Source: Deltaproteobacteria bacterium (GTDB lineage Bacteria > Myxococcota > JACRCW01). Taken from it: a stretch of 64,000 nt of DNA. The first letter of the stretch is position 1. Each line of letters starts with the position of its first letter. Of this stretch, positions 18,201-26,511 are shown one piece after another. The notes beneath the pieces were generated by a model. The model had not been told where the DNA came from, did not search any database, and worked only from the letters and a program-made list of their open reading frames with translations. The stretch lies in contig JACRCW010000042.1 of NCBI GenBank assembly GCA_016218805.1, forward strand, positions 1-64,000, read 5' to 3'. Position numbers and translations under genes: made by a program.

Positions 18201-21200
18201 CACCACCAGGCTTGCGGACGCGGTCTCCACGTCATTGACCGTGAAGGCCATGGCCGCGGTGGCCGTGTCCTCATCCGTGGTCGCGTCTGCCACGTCGCTG
18301 ATCACCGGCAGGTCATTCACCGCGTTGACGGTGAGCACAAACGTGGTCACCGCCGTCCCGCCGTCCGTGTCCGCAACGGTCAGGGTGATGGTGGCCGTAC
18401 CGGAGGCGTTGGCCGCCGGGACCACCGTCACGCTGCGGACGTTGCCGGTGCCCGTGATGGCAATGTCCGTGTCCTGCACCAGTGCCTGGTTGTCTGAAGT
18501 ACCCGCCACCACCAACTGCGTGGCCGGGCTCTCCAGGTCGCCCACGGTGAACCCAACCGCCGCGGTGGGCACGTCTTCATCCGTGACCTGTGCGCTGATG
18601 GCGCTGATGGTCGGCAGGTCATTGACGGAGGTGACCGTCAGGACCACCGGAACGGTGGTGGTGCCACCGTTGGCGTCCACCACGGACACGGTCAGCGTGG
18701 TGGTGCCAAACGCGTCCGCCACCGGGACCACGGTGAGGGTCCGGCTGGCTCCCGCGCCGCCCAGGGTGATGGCCGCATCCGGGACCAGCACCTGGTTGGA
18801 TGAGACGGCGGACACGGTGAGCGTCCCCGCCGGCGTCTCCACGTCGCCAATGGTGAACGTGACGGGGCCCATGGTGGTGTCTTCGGGCACGGACTGGTTG
18901 CCCAGGCCGGCCACGGTGGGCAGGTCATTCACGGAGTTCACCGTCAGAACAAACGTGTCCGTGGCGGTACCCGTTGCCGTGTCCGTTACGGTGATGGTGA
19001 TGGTTGCCGTACCGGACAGGTTGGCTGCCGGGGTCACGGTCACGGTCCGCGCGGAACCGCTGCCGCCAAACACGATGTTGGCGTTGGGCACCAGCGTGGT
19101 GTCGGAGGAGGTGCCGGACATGACCAACTGGTTGGCCGGGGTCTCCACGTCGCCCACGGTGATGTCCAGCGCCGCCGTGGCCACGTCCTCGTCCACCACC
19201 TGGTCCGTCACGTCAGACACGGTGGGCAGGTCATTCACCGCAGTCACGGTCAGCACAAACGTGTCCGTGGCGGTCAGGCTGCCGGAGTCCGTCACCGTCA
19301 GGGTGATGGTGGTGGTGCCTGACGCGTTGGCCGTGGGAATGGCCACCAGCGTGCGGGTGGCGCCGCTGCCAGCCAGGATGAGCGACCCGTTGGGAACCAA
19401 CGCGGTGTTGGAGGACGTGGCGGTCAGGTTCAGGGCCGCCGCCGCATCTTCCGCATCACCCACGGTGATGTTGGTGTTGAGCGCGTTGTCCTCGGCCACC
19501 GTCTGGTTGGTGGTGTCCGAAATGGTTGGCGCATCATTCACCGGCGTGATGTTCACCACAAAGCTGTCCGTGCCCACCGCGCCCAGGGTGTCCGTGACAG
19601 AGATGGTGATGGTCACCGGGCCGTTCTGGTTGCCGGCTGGCGTGACCCGCACCGTGCAGGCCCCGGCCGCCGTGGGGCCGGTGAAGACAATGCTGGCGTT
19701 GGGCACCACGGTGGTGTTGGAAGACGTGCCGGACAGCACCAGCAGGTTCTCCGCGTCCATAAGGTCGTTCACAGTGAAGTTGAGCACCGCCGTCGCGCTG
19801 TCCTCGTTGATGGTCTGGTCAGGCACCGTGGTGACGAAGCTGGGGGGGAAGTTCACGATGGTGACGGTCAGGACGAACGTGTCCGTTGCCGTCAGCGCGG
19901 TGGTGTCCCGCACCGTGACCGTGATGGTGGTGTTGCCGGTCTGGCCCACCACCGGCGTCATCTGGATGGTGCGGTTGGCGCCGGCGCCGCCGAGCACGAT
20001 GTTGGCGTTGGGCAGCAGCGTGGTGTTGGAGGAAGTGGCCGTCACCGTCAGCGGGTTGGGCCCATCCTCCGCGTCACCGACGGTGAAGTTCAACGTCAGC
20101 GACGTGTCCTGGTTCATGGACGTGTTGGGGATGTTGCTGATGGTGGGCGCGTCCGCCACGGCGTTCACCTGGAGTGTGAAGCTGCGGGAGCCGGTGCCCC
20201 CGTTGGCGTCCGAGACGATGACCGTGATGAGCGCGGTACCCGACTGATTGAGCGCCGGCGTCACCGTGACGGTGCGGTTGGCGCCGGACCCGCCGAAGAC
20301 GATGTTGCTGACCGGCACCAACGTGGTGTTGTCCGACGTGGCCGCCAGGTTGAGGTTGGCGGCGGGCGTCTCCACGTCACCCACCGTGAACGCCAGTGCG
20401 CTGGTCGGCGTGTCCTCGTTAACAATCTGGTTGGCGATGGCGGTGATGGTGGGCAGGTCGTTCACGGAGTTCACGGTAACCAGATAGGACCGCGTGGCGG
20501 TTCCACCGTTGAGATCCGTCACCGTGACCGTGATGGTGGCCGTGCCGAACTGGTTCAGCGCCGGATTGACCCTCACGGCGCGCAGCGCGCCGCCGCCAGC
20601 AAACGTGATGTTGGCGTTGGGGATGAGCGTGGTGTTGGAGGACGTGCCGCTGAGGACCAGGCTGCCAACCGGGGTCTCCACGTCGCCAATGGTGAAGAGG
20701 TTGTTGGCGCTGACGCCGGAGTCTTCGTCGACGGTCTGGTCCGCGATCACCGTCATCGTCGGGAGGTCATTCACCCCGTTGATCTGGACCGTGAACGTGC
20801 GCGTGGCCGTCAGGCCGGTTGAGTCCGTGGCGGTGACGGTGATGGTCACCGGACCACCAAATTGGTTGGCCCCAGGAAGCACGGACACGCTGGCCGCGCC
20901 CGCCGCGGACGGCTGGACAAAGGTGATGTTGGCGTTGGGAATCAGGGTCGTATTGGAGGACGTCCCCGTCAGCACGATGGTGTTCAATGACCCGTCGGGG
21001 TCGCCCACCGTGATGGCAAGCGCGCCGGTGCTGGTGTCCTCGTTCACCGTCTGGTTGGCAATGGCCGTCATGGTGGGCGCGTCATTGACGGCATTGACGG
21101 TCACCGTGAAGGTGCGGCTGGCCGTCCCGCCGTTGGCGTCCGCCACGGTCACCGTGATGACCGCCGTGCCGTTCTGGTTGGCCGCTGGGGACACCCGGAC

Positions 21201-22940
21201 CCAGTCATCTCCGGTGGCGTTGGGGTTGGCGGTCCAGAAGAAGATGTTCCCGTTGGGAATGAGCGTGGTGTTGCTGGAGGTGGCGCTCAGCGTCAGCGCC
21301 GTGACGGCGGTCTCCACGTCCGTCACCGTGAAAGCAACCCAGCCGGAGAACGCAGTGTCCTCATTGATGGCCGGCGGGTTGGTCAGCGCCGTCATGGTGG
21401 GGAGGTCATTCACCGACACCACGGTGAGCACAAACGTGTCCGTGGCCGTCAGCCCACTGGGGTCCGTGACAGTCAGCGTGATGGTGGTGGTGCCAAACTG
21501 GTTGGCCGCCGGGGTGATGTTGACCGACCGGTTGTTGCCGAACCCGGAGAGCACGATGTTGCCGTTGGGCACCAGCGTGGTGTTGGAGGACGTGCCGGTC
21601 ACCGGCATGAACAACGTGGAGTTGTCCACGTCGCCAATGGTGAAGGCGATGGCGCCGGTGGCGGTGTCTTCGTTGGTGCTCTGGTCCGCCACGTTGGAGA
21701 TGGTGGGCGCGTCATTCACCGCGGTGACGGTCACGCTGAACGTGGTGGACGCGCTGGCGCCGTTGCCGTCCGTGCACGTCACGGTGATGGTCACCGGTCC
21801 GCCGTTCTGGTTGGTGGCGGGTGTGACCCGCACCCAGTCATCGCCGGTGGCGTTGGGGTTGGCCGTCCAGAAGGTGATGTTGGCCGGCAGGTTGGGGACG
21901 ATGGTGGTGTTGGAGGACGCGGTGCTGAGCGTGATGGACGTGGACGCCGTCTCCACGTCCGTGCAGTTGAAGCCGCGCCAGCCGGTGGTGGCGTCCTCGT
22001 TGATGGCGGGCGGGTTGGCCATGGGCACCGGGCTGATCACCGGGAAGTCATTCACCGAGTTCACGGTCAGGACAAATGTGTCCGTGGCCGTGGCGCCGCT
22101 GGCGTCCGTCACCGTGATGGTGATGGTGGTGGTGCCAAACTGGTTGGCCGCCGGCGTCAGGGTCACGGTGCGGTTGGCGCCTGCGCCGCCGAACACGATG
22201 TTGCCGTTGGGCACCAGCGTGGTGTCGGACGAGGTCCCGGTCACCACGAGCGAGCCGACCGCCGTCTCCGCGTCACCCACAGTGACGGCGATGGCCCCCG
22301 TGGCGGTGTCCTCGTTGGTGGACTGGTCCGCAATGTTGTTGATGGTGGGCGGCGTGTTGGTGGTGATGGTGATCCGCCAGCCCCCCGCCGTGCCGGTGTC
22401 CGCGCCGGCGTCATCCATGACGTACAGGCTCCACGTCCCGTTGGGCACAATCCCGGCAAACGTGGTGTTCAGCGACGGGAACTGCGTGCCGGCCGGTACG
22501 GGCGCGGGGGCAATGAACCCGTCACCCGCTCCGTAGTTGGCGGGGCGCCAGGTCCCGGCGGTGATGGCAGTGGCGTCCGGGAGGGCCAGGGCACCCGCGT
22601 CCGAGAACGTCACAGCGGCGTTGACGATGTCAATGGCGCCGCCGGCGTCCGACATGAGCAGGATGTTGGCCCCGCCCGGTCCCACCAGCAGGAGGTCAAT
22701 GTCATCCGGGTAAGTATGAGAAAGGTCGTTGATGGTGACGGTCACCCCCACCACCGTCCCGGGCATGCCCGCCGCGGTAATGTTGCTGGGATACGGCAGG
22801 CCCGATGTGTTGTCATTGATCAGGAACCCGCCCGCGGAATTGAAGGTGGCCACAGCAGCCCGCGCGGTGCCCTGCCCTGTCAGCAGGAACAACGCGCCGG
22901 CGCACATGGCCAGGAACCACTTCTTCATCGTCATCAACAT
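15285..22940 (-). CDS. Giant repeat surface protein with MYXO-CTERM anchor
   Basis: 2551 residues. A signal peptide (MLMTMKKWFLAMCAGALFLL) is followed by a proprotein-convertase P-like domain (about 40-197). Then come 17 tandem repeats of about 102 residues (198-1948), each with a D-Q-x-x-x-x-E-D-x-x-T start and a V-N-D end, like tandem-95/cadherin-type modules. After them are two cadherin-like domains and one Ig-like domain (to 2228), then calcium-binding thrombospondin type 3-like DxDxDG repeats (2228-2390). A Ser/Gly/Ala linker (2390-2503) leads to a C-terminal CGC, membrane helix and RRRR. That tail is the MYXO-CTERM sorting signal. The protein is probably a calcium-stiffened adhesin or surface-layer component. 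I chose the ATG at 22940, with GGGGAG 7 bases upstream. It is transcribed alone, divergent from the next gene. Confidence 0.85.
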   Translation of the reverse strand: MLMTMKKWFLAMCAGALFLLTGQGTARAAVATFNSAGGFLINDNTSGLPYPSNITAAGMPGTVVGVTVTINDLSHTYPDDIDLLLVGPGGANILLMSDAGGAIDIVNAAVTFSDAGALALPDATAITAGTWRPANYGAGDGFIAPAPVPAGTQFPSLNTTFAGIVPNGTWSLYVMDDAGADTGTAGGWRITITTNTPPTINNIADQSTNEDTATGAIAVTVGDAETAVGSLVVTGTSSDTTLVPNGNIVFGGAGANRTVTLTPAANQFGTTTITITVTDASGATATDTFVLTVNSVNDFPVISPVPMANPPAINEDATTGWRGFNCTDVETASTSITLSTASSNTTIVPNLPANITFWTANPNATGDDWVRVTPATNQNGGPVTITVTCTDGNGASASTTFSVTVTAVNDAPTISNVADQSTNEDTATGAIAFTIGDVDNSTLFMPVTGTSSNTTLVPNGNIVLSGFGNNRSVNITPAANQFGTTTITLTVTDPSGLTATDTFVLTVVSVNDLPTMTALTNPPAINEDTAFSGWVAFTVTDVETAVTALTLSATSSNTTLIPNGNIFFWTANPNATGDDWVRVSPAANQNGTAVITVTVADANGGTASRTFTVTVNAVNDAPTMTAIANQTVNEDTSTGALAITVGDPDGSLNTIVLTGTSSNTTLIPNANITFVQPSAAGAASVSVLPGANQFGGPVTITVTATDSTGLTATRTFTVQINGVNDLPTMTVIADQTVDEDSGVSANNLFTIGDVETPVGSLVLSGTSSNTTLIPNANITFAGGGALRAVRVNPALNQFGTATITVTVTDLNGGTATRSYLVTVNSVNDLPTITAIANQIVNEDTPTSALAFTVGDVETPAANLNLAATSDNTTLVPVSNIVFGGSGANRTVTVTPALNQSGTALITVIVSDANGGTGSRSFTLQVNAVADAPTISNIPNTSMNQDTSLTLNFTVGDAEDGPNPLTVTATSSNTTLLPNANIVLGGAGANRTIQMTPVVGQTGNTTITVTVRDTTALTATDTFVLTVTIVNFPPSFVTTVPDQTINEDSATAVLNFTVNDLMDAENLLVLSGTSSNTTVVPNASIVFTGPTAAGACTVRVTPAGNQNGPVTITISVTDTLGAVGTDSFVVNITPVNDAPTISDTTNQTVAEDNALNTNITVGDAEDAAAALNLTATSSNTALVPNGSLILAGSGATRTLVAIPTANASGTTTITLTVTDSGSLTATDTFVLTVTAVNDLPTVSDVTDQVVDEDVATAALDITVGDVETPANQLVMSGTSSDTTLVPNANIVFGGSGSARTVTVTPAANLSGTATITITVTDTATGTATDTFVLTVNSVNDLPTVAGLGNQSVPEDTTMGPVTFTIGDVETPAGTLTVSAVSSNQVLVPDAAITLGGAGASRTLTVVPVADAFGTTTLTVSVVDANGGTTTVPVVLTVTSVNDLPTISAISAQVTDEDVPTAAVGFTVGDLESPATQLVVAGTSDNQALVQDTDIAITGTGNVRSVTVVPAANASGTATITLTVADTDGGTAVTTFVLTVNAVNDLPVISDVADATTDEDTATAAMAFTVNDVETASASLVVTASSSNTTLVPDSNIALGGSGASRTVTVTPAANQNGTATITLTVADANGGTGTDTFVLTVTSVNDSPSVSAVTDQAIDEDGATSALTFTVGDTETPVTNLVVTADSSDPLVVPTSGIALGGTDANRTVLVTPAANQNGTVTITLTVTDELGATATTTFQVVIAAVNDAPTLLAVSDQTTSEDVVLGPITLTLLDVDTAADTLVLTGVSSDQAVLPDSGIEFGGTGFDRTLTLHPAANMSGTSTVTLTVSDGALTAQVTFTLTVTAVNDAPTITDITDITIDEDTTSQALTFTIGDLETAADQLTVTAESGDTTLVLDADLTLAGTGADRTLTVKPRADAFGTVTITVSATDPDGARSSDTFVVTVTPINDAPVATTESYTATEDTLLTVSALLGVLANDLDPDLDALTAHVVSDVAHGTLTLAADGSFTYQPSQDYSGADSFTYAANDGTVDSNTVTVDLTVTAVNDAPVAVDATVTLAEDATQAITLAGTDVDGDVLVYAVVTAPTHGTLSGTEPNLTYQPSAEYAGPDSLVFSVTDPSGATDQATVTIDVTPVNDTPVLVAPTPTADLAVAVGSPITFTVAATDVDGPSISYSVTGRPTTSSFSSTTGVFTWTPVLTEARAWPLTLVADDGTSQATRDITLTVTATDTDADGVPDALEPTLGTDPNNPDSDGDTIRDGEEVGDLANPRNTDNAGPIDALDTDSDGDTITDAQEAGDTDLATAPVDTDNDGKPDYIDDDSDGDTVADSVEAGDADPATAPVDTDTDGTPDFLDDDSDGDGVLDSADNCRLVSNAGQEDANGNNIGDACDSTSSSSSGGTASGSSGGAASSSGGGGSSGGTASSGAAGSSGGVASSGVTDSSGAAGSSGGVASSGVTDSSGAAGSSGGVASSGAAGSSGGVASSGAAGSSGGVTPGSSSGVVTPSSGGGGGGGEEEPGGGGCGCEATETRAPAALLGLALLVLVARRRRAS
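17095..22350 (-). repeat. 17 tandem repeats of about 306 bp inside the giant gene
   Basis: Seventeen in-frame units, each encoding about 102 residues with recurring SSNTTLVPN, GGxGANRTVTVTP and TATDTFVLTVxxVND segments. Two pairs of units carry a variant insert (WTANPNATGDDWVRV in units 2 and 4), suggesting duplication of pairs. Long open frames on the opposite strand across this region arise from the repeat composition and are not genes. Confidence 0.85.
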
Positions 22941-23069
22941 GTCAGTTCTCCCCGTAGAAAAATCGTGCCCCGCGCGCCCAGCGTCCGTGTTGTCGCGGAC
23001 TGTGACCCCAAGGGGGGCGGCTGGCGGCGCGGACCATGGCTCTTTTCCATGCCGGGGGGAAGCGGCCAA

Positions 23070-23081
23070 TGACGCGCGTCA
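23070..23081. promoter_or_regulatory. 12-bp palindrome between divergent genes
   Basis: TGACGCGCGTCA is a perfect palindrome in the 281-bp gap between the giant gene (minus) and the membrane protein at 23222 (plus). On the minus strand a TTTGACC -35-like sequence lies a few bases upstream of it, so it could be an operator over that promoter. This could also occur by chance in GC-rich DNA. Confidence 0.25.
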
Positions 23082-23221
23082 CGCAGGTCAAACTTAGCTC
23101 ACGGAAGGTTCGCGGCGCAGCCAGCGCTTGCGTAGGGGTCAGCGTGTCCGTTGAAGCCCGCCCGGTGGTTGGCTACAGGCCGGCCCCCCGGTTCCCGCCG
23201 GGCCGTGGAGTCTGCCCGCTC

Positions 23222-23947
23222 ATGATCAATCTCGTTGTTGCGCTGGTGGCCGGCGCCCTGCTGGGCGGGGTGATGGGCATCTGGCTGACCCCGCTGGAGG
23301 CCATCCTCCCGGGGATGGTGTCCGCGGTGCTGGTGTACTTTGTCATTGCCCGGCGCACCGGTAACCGCATCAACAACATCATGTTGGCCGCCCAGAAGGA
23401 GCTGCAGGGCATGGCCACCCAGCAGAACCCGCAGGTGGCGCGCCAATACCTGGACCGCGCGGTGGCCATCATGGAGCGGGCCCGGCCGTACGCGCGCTGG
23501 CAGTTCTTTGTGGACAAGATGATCAACAGCCAGGTGGGGTCCCTGTATTACATCCAGGAGCAATACAAGAAGGCGCAGCCCCTGCTGGAGAACAGCGACC
23601 CGCGGCAGTGGATCCCGCGCGTGATGCTGGCGCTCATGCACTACCGCAACAAGGACTTCACCCGGATGGACCAGGTGTTTGAGGACGCAGCCAAGTACAA
23701 CAAGAAGCAGGGGCTGCTGTATTCGGCGTGGGCGTGGTGCCACTGGAAGAATGACAACACCGAGCGCGCGCTGCAGATCCTGTCCCGCGGTGACGGCGAG
23801 CTGGAAGGCAAGGACGACAAGCTCAAGCAGAACCTGCTCAACCTGCAGAACGGCAAGAAGATGAAGATGAAGGGCTACGGGAATGACTGGTACCAGTTCC
23901 TGCTGGAGAAACCGCAGGTGCAGCAGCAGCAGATCCGGTACCGGTGA
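23222..23947 (+). CDS. Membrane protein with TPR-like cytoplasmic domain
   Basis: 241 residues. Two hydrophobic segments at the N terminus (about residues 3-22 and 27-45) form a hairpin in the inner membrane. The rest is helical, with the spacing and residues of tetratricopeptide repeats (AQKELQGMATQ, SLYYIQEQYKKAQPLLENSD, LLYSAWAWCHWKNDNTERAL). It ends in a Gln-rich tail (QVQQQQIRYR). The ATG at 23222 starts exactly at the first helix. The asparaginase gene begins 9 bp after its stop, so they likely form an operon. Function unknown; TPRs suggest a protein-assembly role. Confidence 0.65.
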   Translation: MINLVVALVAGALLGGVMGIWLTPLEAILPGMVSAVLVYFVIARRTGNRINNIMLAAQKELQGMATQQNPQVARQYLDRAVAIMERARPYARWQFFVDKMINSQVGSLYYIQEQYKKAQPLLENSDPRQWIPRVMLALMHYRNKDFTRMDQVFEDAAKYNKKQGLLYSAWAWCHWKNDNTERALQILSRGDGELEGKDDKLKQNLLNLQNGKKMKMKGYGNDWYQFLLEKPQVQQQQIRYR

Positions 23948-23956
23948 AGGCCCGCC

Positions 23957-24991
23957 GTGGTGACCAGCAAGAAAGTCCTGATGCTCCACACCGGCGGCAC
24001 GCTGGGCATGAGCGGCCAGCGCCCGGAGCCGCTGCGGCCGGACACGTACACCCACCGCATGCTGGAGCACGTCCCGGAGCTGTCCCGGCTGGCCGCGCTG
24101 GACGTGGAGATCCTGTTCAACCTGGACAGCTCCAACGTCACCCCGCGCCACTGGGATGACATCGGCCGGCGCATCCACCAGCGCCATGATGACTATGACG
24201 GCTTCGTCGTCGTGCACGGCACGGACACCATGGCGTACACCGCCAGCGCGTGCGCGTTCCTGCTGGAGGGCCTGCGCAAGCCGGTGGTGTTCACCGGCAG
24301 CCAGCGGCCGCTGGGGCAGGTTCGCTCAGACGCGCGCTCCAACCTGGTGGGCGCCGTGGAGATGGCCACCCAGGACATCCCGGAAGTGACCGTGTTCTTT
24401 GACTCCAAGCTGCTGCGCGGCGTGCGCACGGTGAAGAGTGACGTGTGGGGCTACGCCGCCTTTGACAGCCCCAACTTCCCCCCGCTGGCTGAGGCCGGCG
24501 TGGACCTGCTCATCCGCCCGGACCGCGTGCGGCGCCCGGCGGGACCGCGGCGGCTGGCCGCGGGGTTCAGCGCACCGGTGGCGTGCCTGGAGGTGACCCC
24601 GGGCTTTGCGCCCGCGCTGGTGGAGGCCGCCGTGGACGCGGGGGCGCGCGGGCTGGTGCTGCGCGCGTTTGGAAGCGGCAACGTCCCTGACCAGGACGGA
24701 GCGGTTCCCCCTGCCATTGGACGCGTGGTACAGCGTGGCGTCCCCGTGGTGCTGGTGACGCAGGCGTGGCGGGGAGGCGCGGACCTCCACCTGTACGAAT
24801 GCGGCCAGCGCGCGTTGGATGCCGGCGCGGTGGACGGGGGTGACCTGACCACGCCGGCCGCGGTGGTGAAGCTGGCGTGGCTGTTGACTGCCGGCAGGGA
24901 CGTGGAGGGCGTGCGCGCGGCGTTTGCGCAGGACCTCCGCGGCGAAGGCGGGATGGCCGCACGGCGGCCCATGAAGGGAGCAACGGGATGA
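23957..24991 (+). CDS. L-asparaginase (type I, cytoplasmic)
   Basis: Hydrolyses asparagine to aspartate and ammonia. Both signature threonine motifs are present: HTGGTLGM (Thr12) and HGTDTMAYTASA (Thr89-Asp90), plus the downstream VKSD Lys-Asp. There is no signal peptide and 344 residues is normal, which fits the cytoplasmic AnsA type. It starts with GTG, with a second GTG as the next codon, so the exact first residue is uncertain. The last bases overlap the next gene (ATGA), a sign of translational coupling to the secreted protein downstream. Confidence 0.88.
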   Translation: MVTSKKVLMLHTGGTLGMSGQRPEPLRPDTYTHRMLEHVPELSRLAALDVEILFNLDSSNVTPRHWDDIGRRIHQRHDDYDGFVVVHGTDTMAYTASACAFLLEGLRKPVVFTGSQRPLGQVRSDARSNLVGAVEMATQDIPEVTVFFDSKLLRGVRTVKSDVWGYAAFDSPNFPPLAEAGVDLLIRPDRVRRPAGPRRLAAGFSAPVACLEVTPGFAPALVEAAVDAGARGLVLRAFGSGNVPDQDGAVPPAIGRVVQRGVPVVLVTQAWRGGADLHLYECGQRALDAGAVDGGDLTTPAAVVKLAWLLTAGRDVEGVRAAFAQDLRGEGGMAARRPMKGATG

Positions 24992-25644
24992 GCACAACGG
25001 CGCGGCGGTGGGGTTTTGTCCTGGCAGGAGTGCTGACGGCGGGAGCGTGCGGCGGCACGTGCGGCGGTGAAACGCCCAACTGCAGCCTGGAGGGCGCCAC
25101 CACGCGGGACCCCCTCATCTGCCCGTCCACCAGCCCCATCCTGCTGTTGGCTGACCAGGTCAACGCACCGGAGAACTTTGCACTGACCGTGTTCAATGAG
25201 AGCCAGCGCGAAACGCTGACGATCAACGACGTGCGGTTTGAAGGCGCCAACACGGCGTTCTTCTCCGGCATCCAGCGCTCCGGCAATGACGTGGCGCCGG
25301 GAGATTCCGCCATCATTCAGTTCACCTGGCAGGTCCCCACGCTTTCCTCCACCGCCTGCACCGTGCCCGGCGACGCGTGGGGCCCGTCCGACCAGTGCCC
25401 GGAGAACGCGTGGTGCTTCAACAACCAGTGCGACCGCACCGCCAACCTGCACATCACCAGCAACGCCAAGAACTACCCGGACCTCAACATCATCGTCGCC
25501 ATCCGCTCGCGCACGGCGGGCGGTGGCACGTCGTCCTCGGGCGGCGTGGGCGTGTCCTCGTCGGCCGCGCCGGCCAGCAGCGCCGCCCCGGCGTCGTCGG
25601 CGGCGGGCGCCAGTTCCGCAGGCGGGCAGGCGTCCTCAGGCTGA
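24988..25644 (+). CDS. Secreted, Cys-containing protein with Ser/Ala-rich tail
   Basis: 218 residues. The signal peptide ends in a lipobox-like LTAGAC, after which CGGTCGGETPNC follows, so it may be a lipoprotein. The middle (about residues 50-170) is beta-rich and contains three Cys near CPENAWCFNNQC. It resembles the Ig-like/choice-of-anchor modules common in myxobacterial exported proteins (FNESQRETLTINDVRFEG). The tail from about 180 is low-complexity Ser/Ala/Gly, like the linker of the giant surface protein. The start overlaps the asparaginase stop by four bases. Function unknown. Confidence 0.6.
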   Translation: MSTTARRWGFVLAGVLTAGACGGTCGGETPNCSLEGATTRDPLICPSTSPILLLADQVNAPENFALTVFNESQRETLTINDVRFEGANTAFFSGIQRSGNDVAPGDSAIIQFTWQVPTLSSTACTVPGDAWGPSDQCPENAWCFNNQCDRTANLHITSNAKNYPDLNIIVAIRSRTAGGGTSSSGGVGVSSSAAPASSAAPASSAAGASSAGGQASSG

Positions 25645-25946
25645 CCCGCGGCGGCCAAGACGGCACGCCACGCTTGTTCCGACACACGGCGAGGAAACTC
25701 GCCGCGCGCTGAAAACCACCGGACGGACAACCCGCGACGGGGAAGCGCGTTCCGGCGGGGCGTCAACGGCGGGATGCCCACCGCGCGTCCTGGGGAACCC
25801 GCGGGGTCCGCTGGCTCAAGGCTGGGTAGGGGGGCACGCCAAAGACGCCTGGCAGGGCGCAAGGGGGTGCCGGGTCGCCCAAGCGTATCGTAAACATTAC
25901 ACCCGCGCCTCCGTGGAGCCGGCCGGCCGGGTACGCCACCGCGGAA

Positions 25947-25967
25947 GTGTAACGATTGTCGTTACAC
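25947..25967. promoter_or_regulatory. Operator-like palindrome GTGTAACGA-TTG-TCGTTACAC
   Basis: Perfect 9-bp arms with a 3-bp centre. It is notably AT-richer than its surroundings. A half-site-like CATTACACC lies about 55 bp before it, and a similar GTCGTTACAACAC is found upstream of the Fic gene near 431. The form fits a dimeric repressor site. No gene obviously starts next to it, which is odd for an operator. Confidence 0.4.
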
Positions 25968-26283
25968 CTACTGGGGCACAGAGGTGCGTGGGGGCCAGCT
26001 TCCGGGATGCCGGGGTCCCGGACGCCCGCACCCCTTCCCAGCCCTCCCCGACTCGTGCCCCGCGCCCCACCCGCAGTGCCACACCACGGCGGGCCGTGGG
26101 CCGCGCGCCCTGCGTTCTCGCCCGTGACGAGACACCCGTCAGCGGTTCCCAGCGGACCGCGAGCTTCCTCGCCGCGGCGGGTGCGAACACCGTGCACGCG
26201 CGACGGGTGGCAATCCCTGCCAGAGGGGGGTGAGTCCAGCATCCACGACGCGCGGCCGGCTTGCCGCAGGCAAGCCATCTACG

Positions 26284-26313
26284 CCGCCCCCCCACTTGCC
26301 CACTTGGGGGCGG
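26284..26313. terminator. GC-rich hairpin before the tandem array
   Basis: CCGCCCCC (26284-26291) pairs with GGGGGCGG (26306-26313) around a 14-base loop. Together with the following tandem hairpins it could end transcription of either convergent gene. There is no U-tract. Confidence 0.35.
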
Positions 26314-26322
26314 TCCTCGAGA

Positions 26323-26498
26323 GACCCCCTGGTGGAGGGGGTGAGACCCCCTGGTGGAGGGGGTGGGACCCACTGGTGGAGGGGGTTGGACCCCCTGGTG
26401 GAGGGGGTGGGACCCCCTGGTGGAGGGGGTGGGACCCCCTGGTGGAGGGGGTGGGACCACCTGGTGGAGGGGGTGGGACCCCCTGGTGGAGGGCGTCC
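26323..26498. repeat. Eight tandem 22-bp hairpin-forming repeats
   Basis: Units begin at 26323, 26345, 26367, 26389, 26411, 26433, 26455 and 26477, each a copy of GACCCCCTGGTGGAGGGGGT plus two bases, with one or two substitutions in some. Every unit contains ACCCCCT and AGGGGGT around GGTGG, so each can fold into its own 7-bp hairpin. The period is not a multiple of three, so it is not a coding repeat. It ends 14 bp from the stop of the minus-strand gene at 26512. Confidence 0.85.
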
Positions 26499-26511
26499 TG
26501 GCGCTTCCAGC

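Larger units (their letters stand above)
25645..26511. other. Long non-coding region between convergent genes
   Basis: 867 bp between the plus-strand secreted protein and the minus-strand MFS/spermidine-synthase gene. Several overlapping open frames exist on both strands, but none resembles a protein and all run into the tandem repeats. It contains an operator-like palindrome (25947-25967), a GC hairpin (26284-26313) and the 22-bp hairpin array (26323-26498). Since both flanking genes end here, a regulatory RNA or an unrecognised element is possible. Confidence 0.45.

Noticed and set aside
26323..26498. CRISPR array
   Set aside because: Units are directly adjacent with no spacers, and no cas genes are present.
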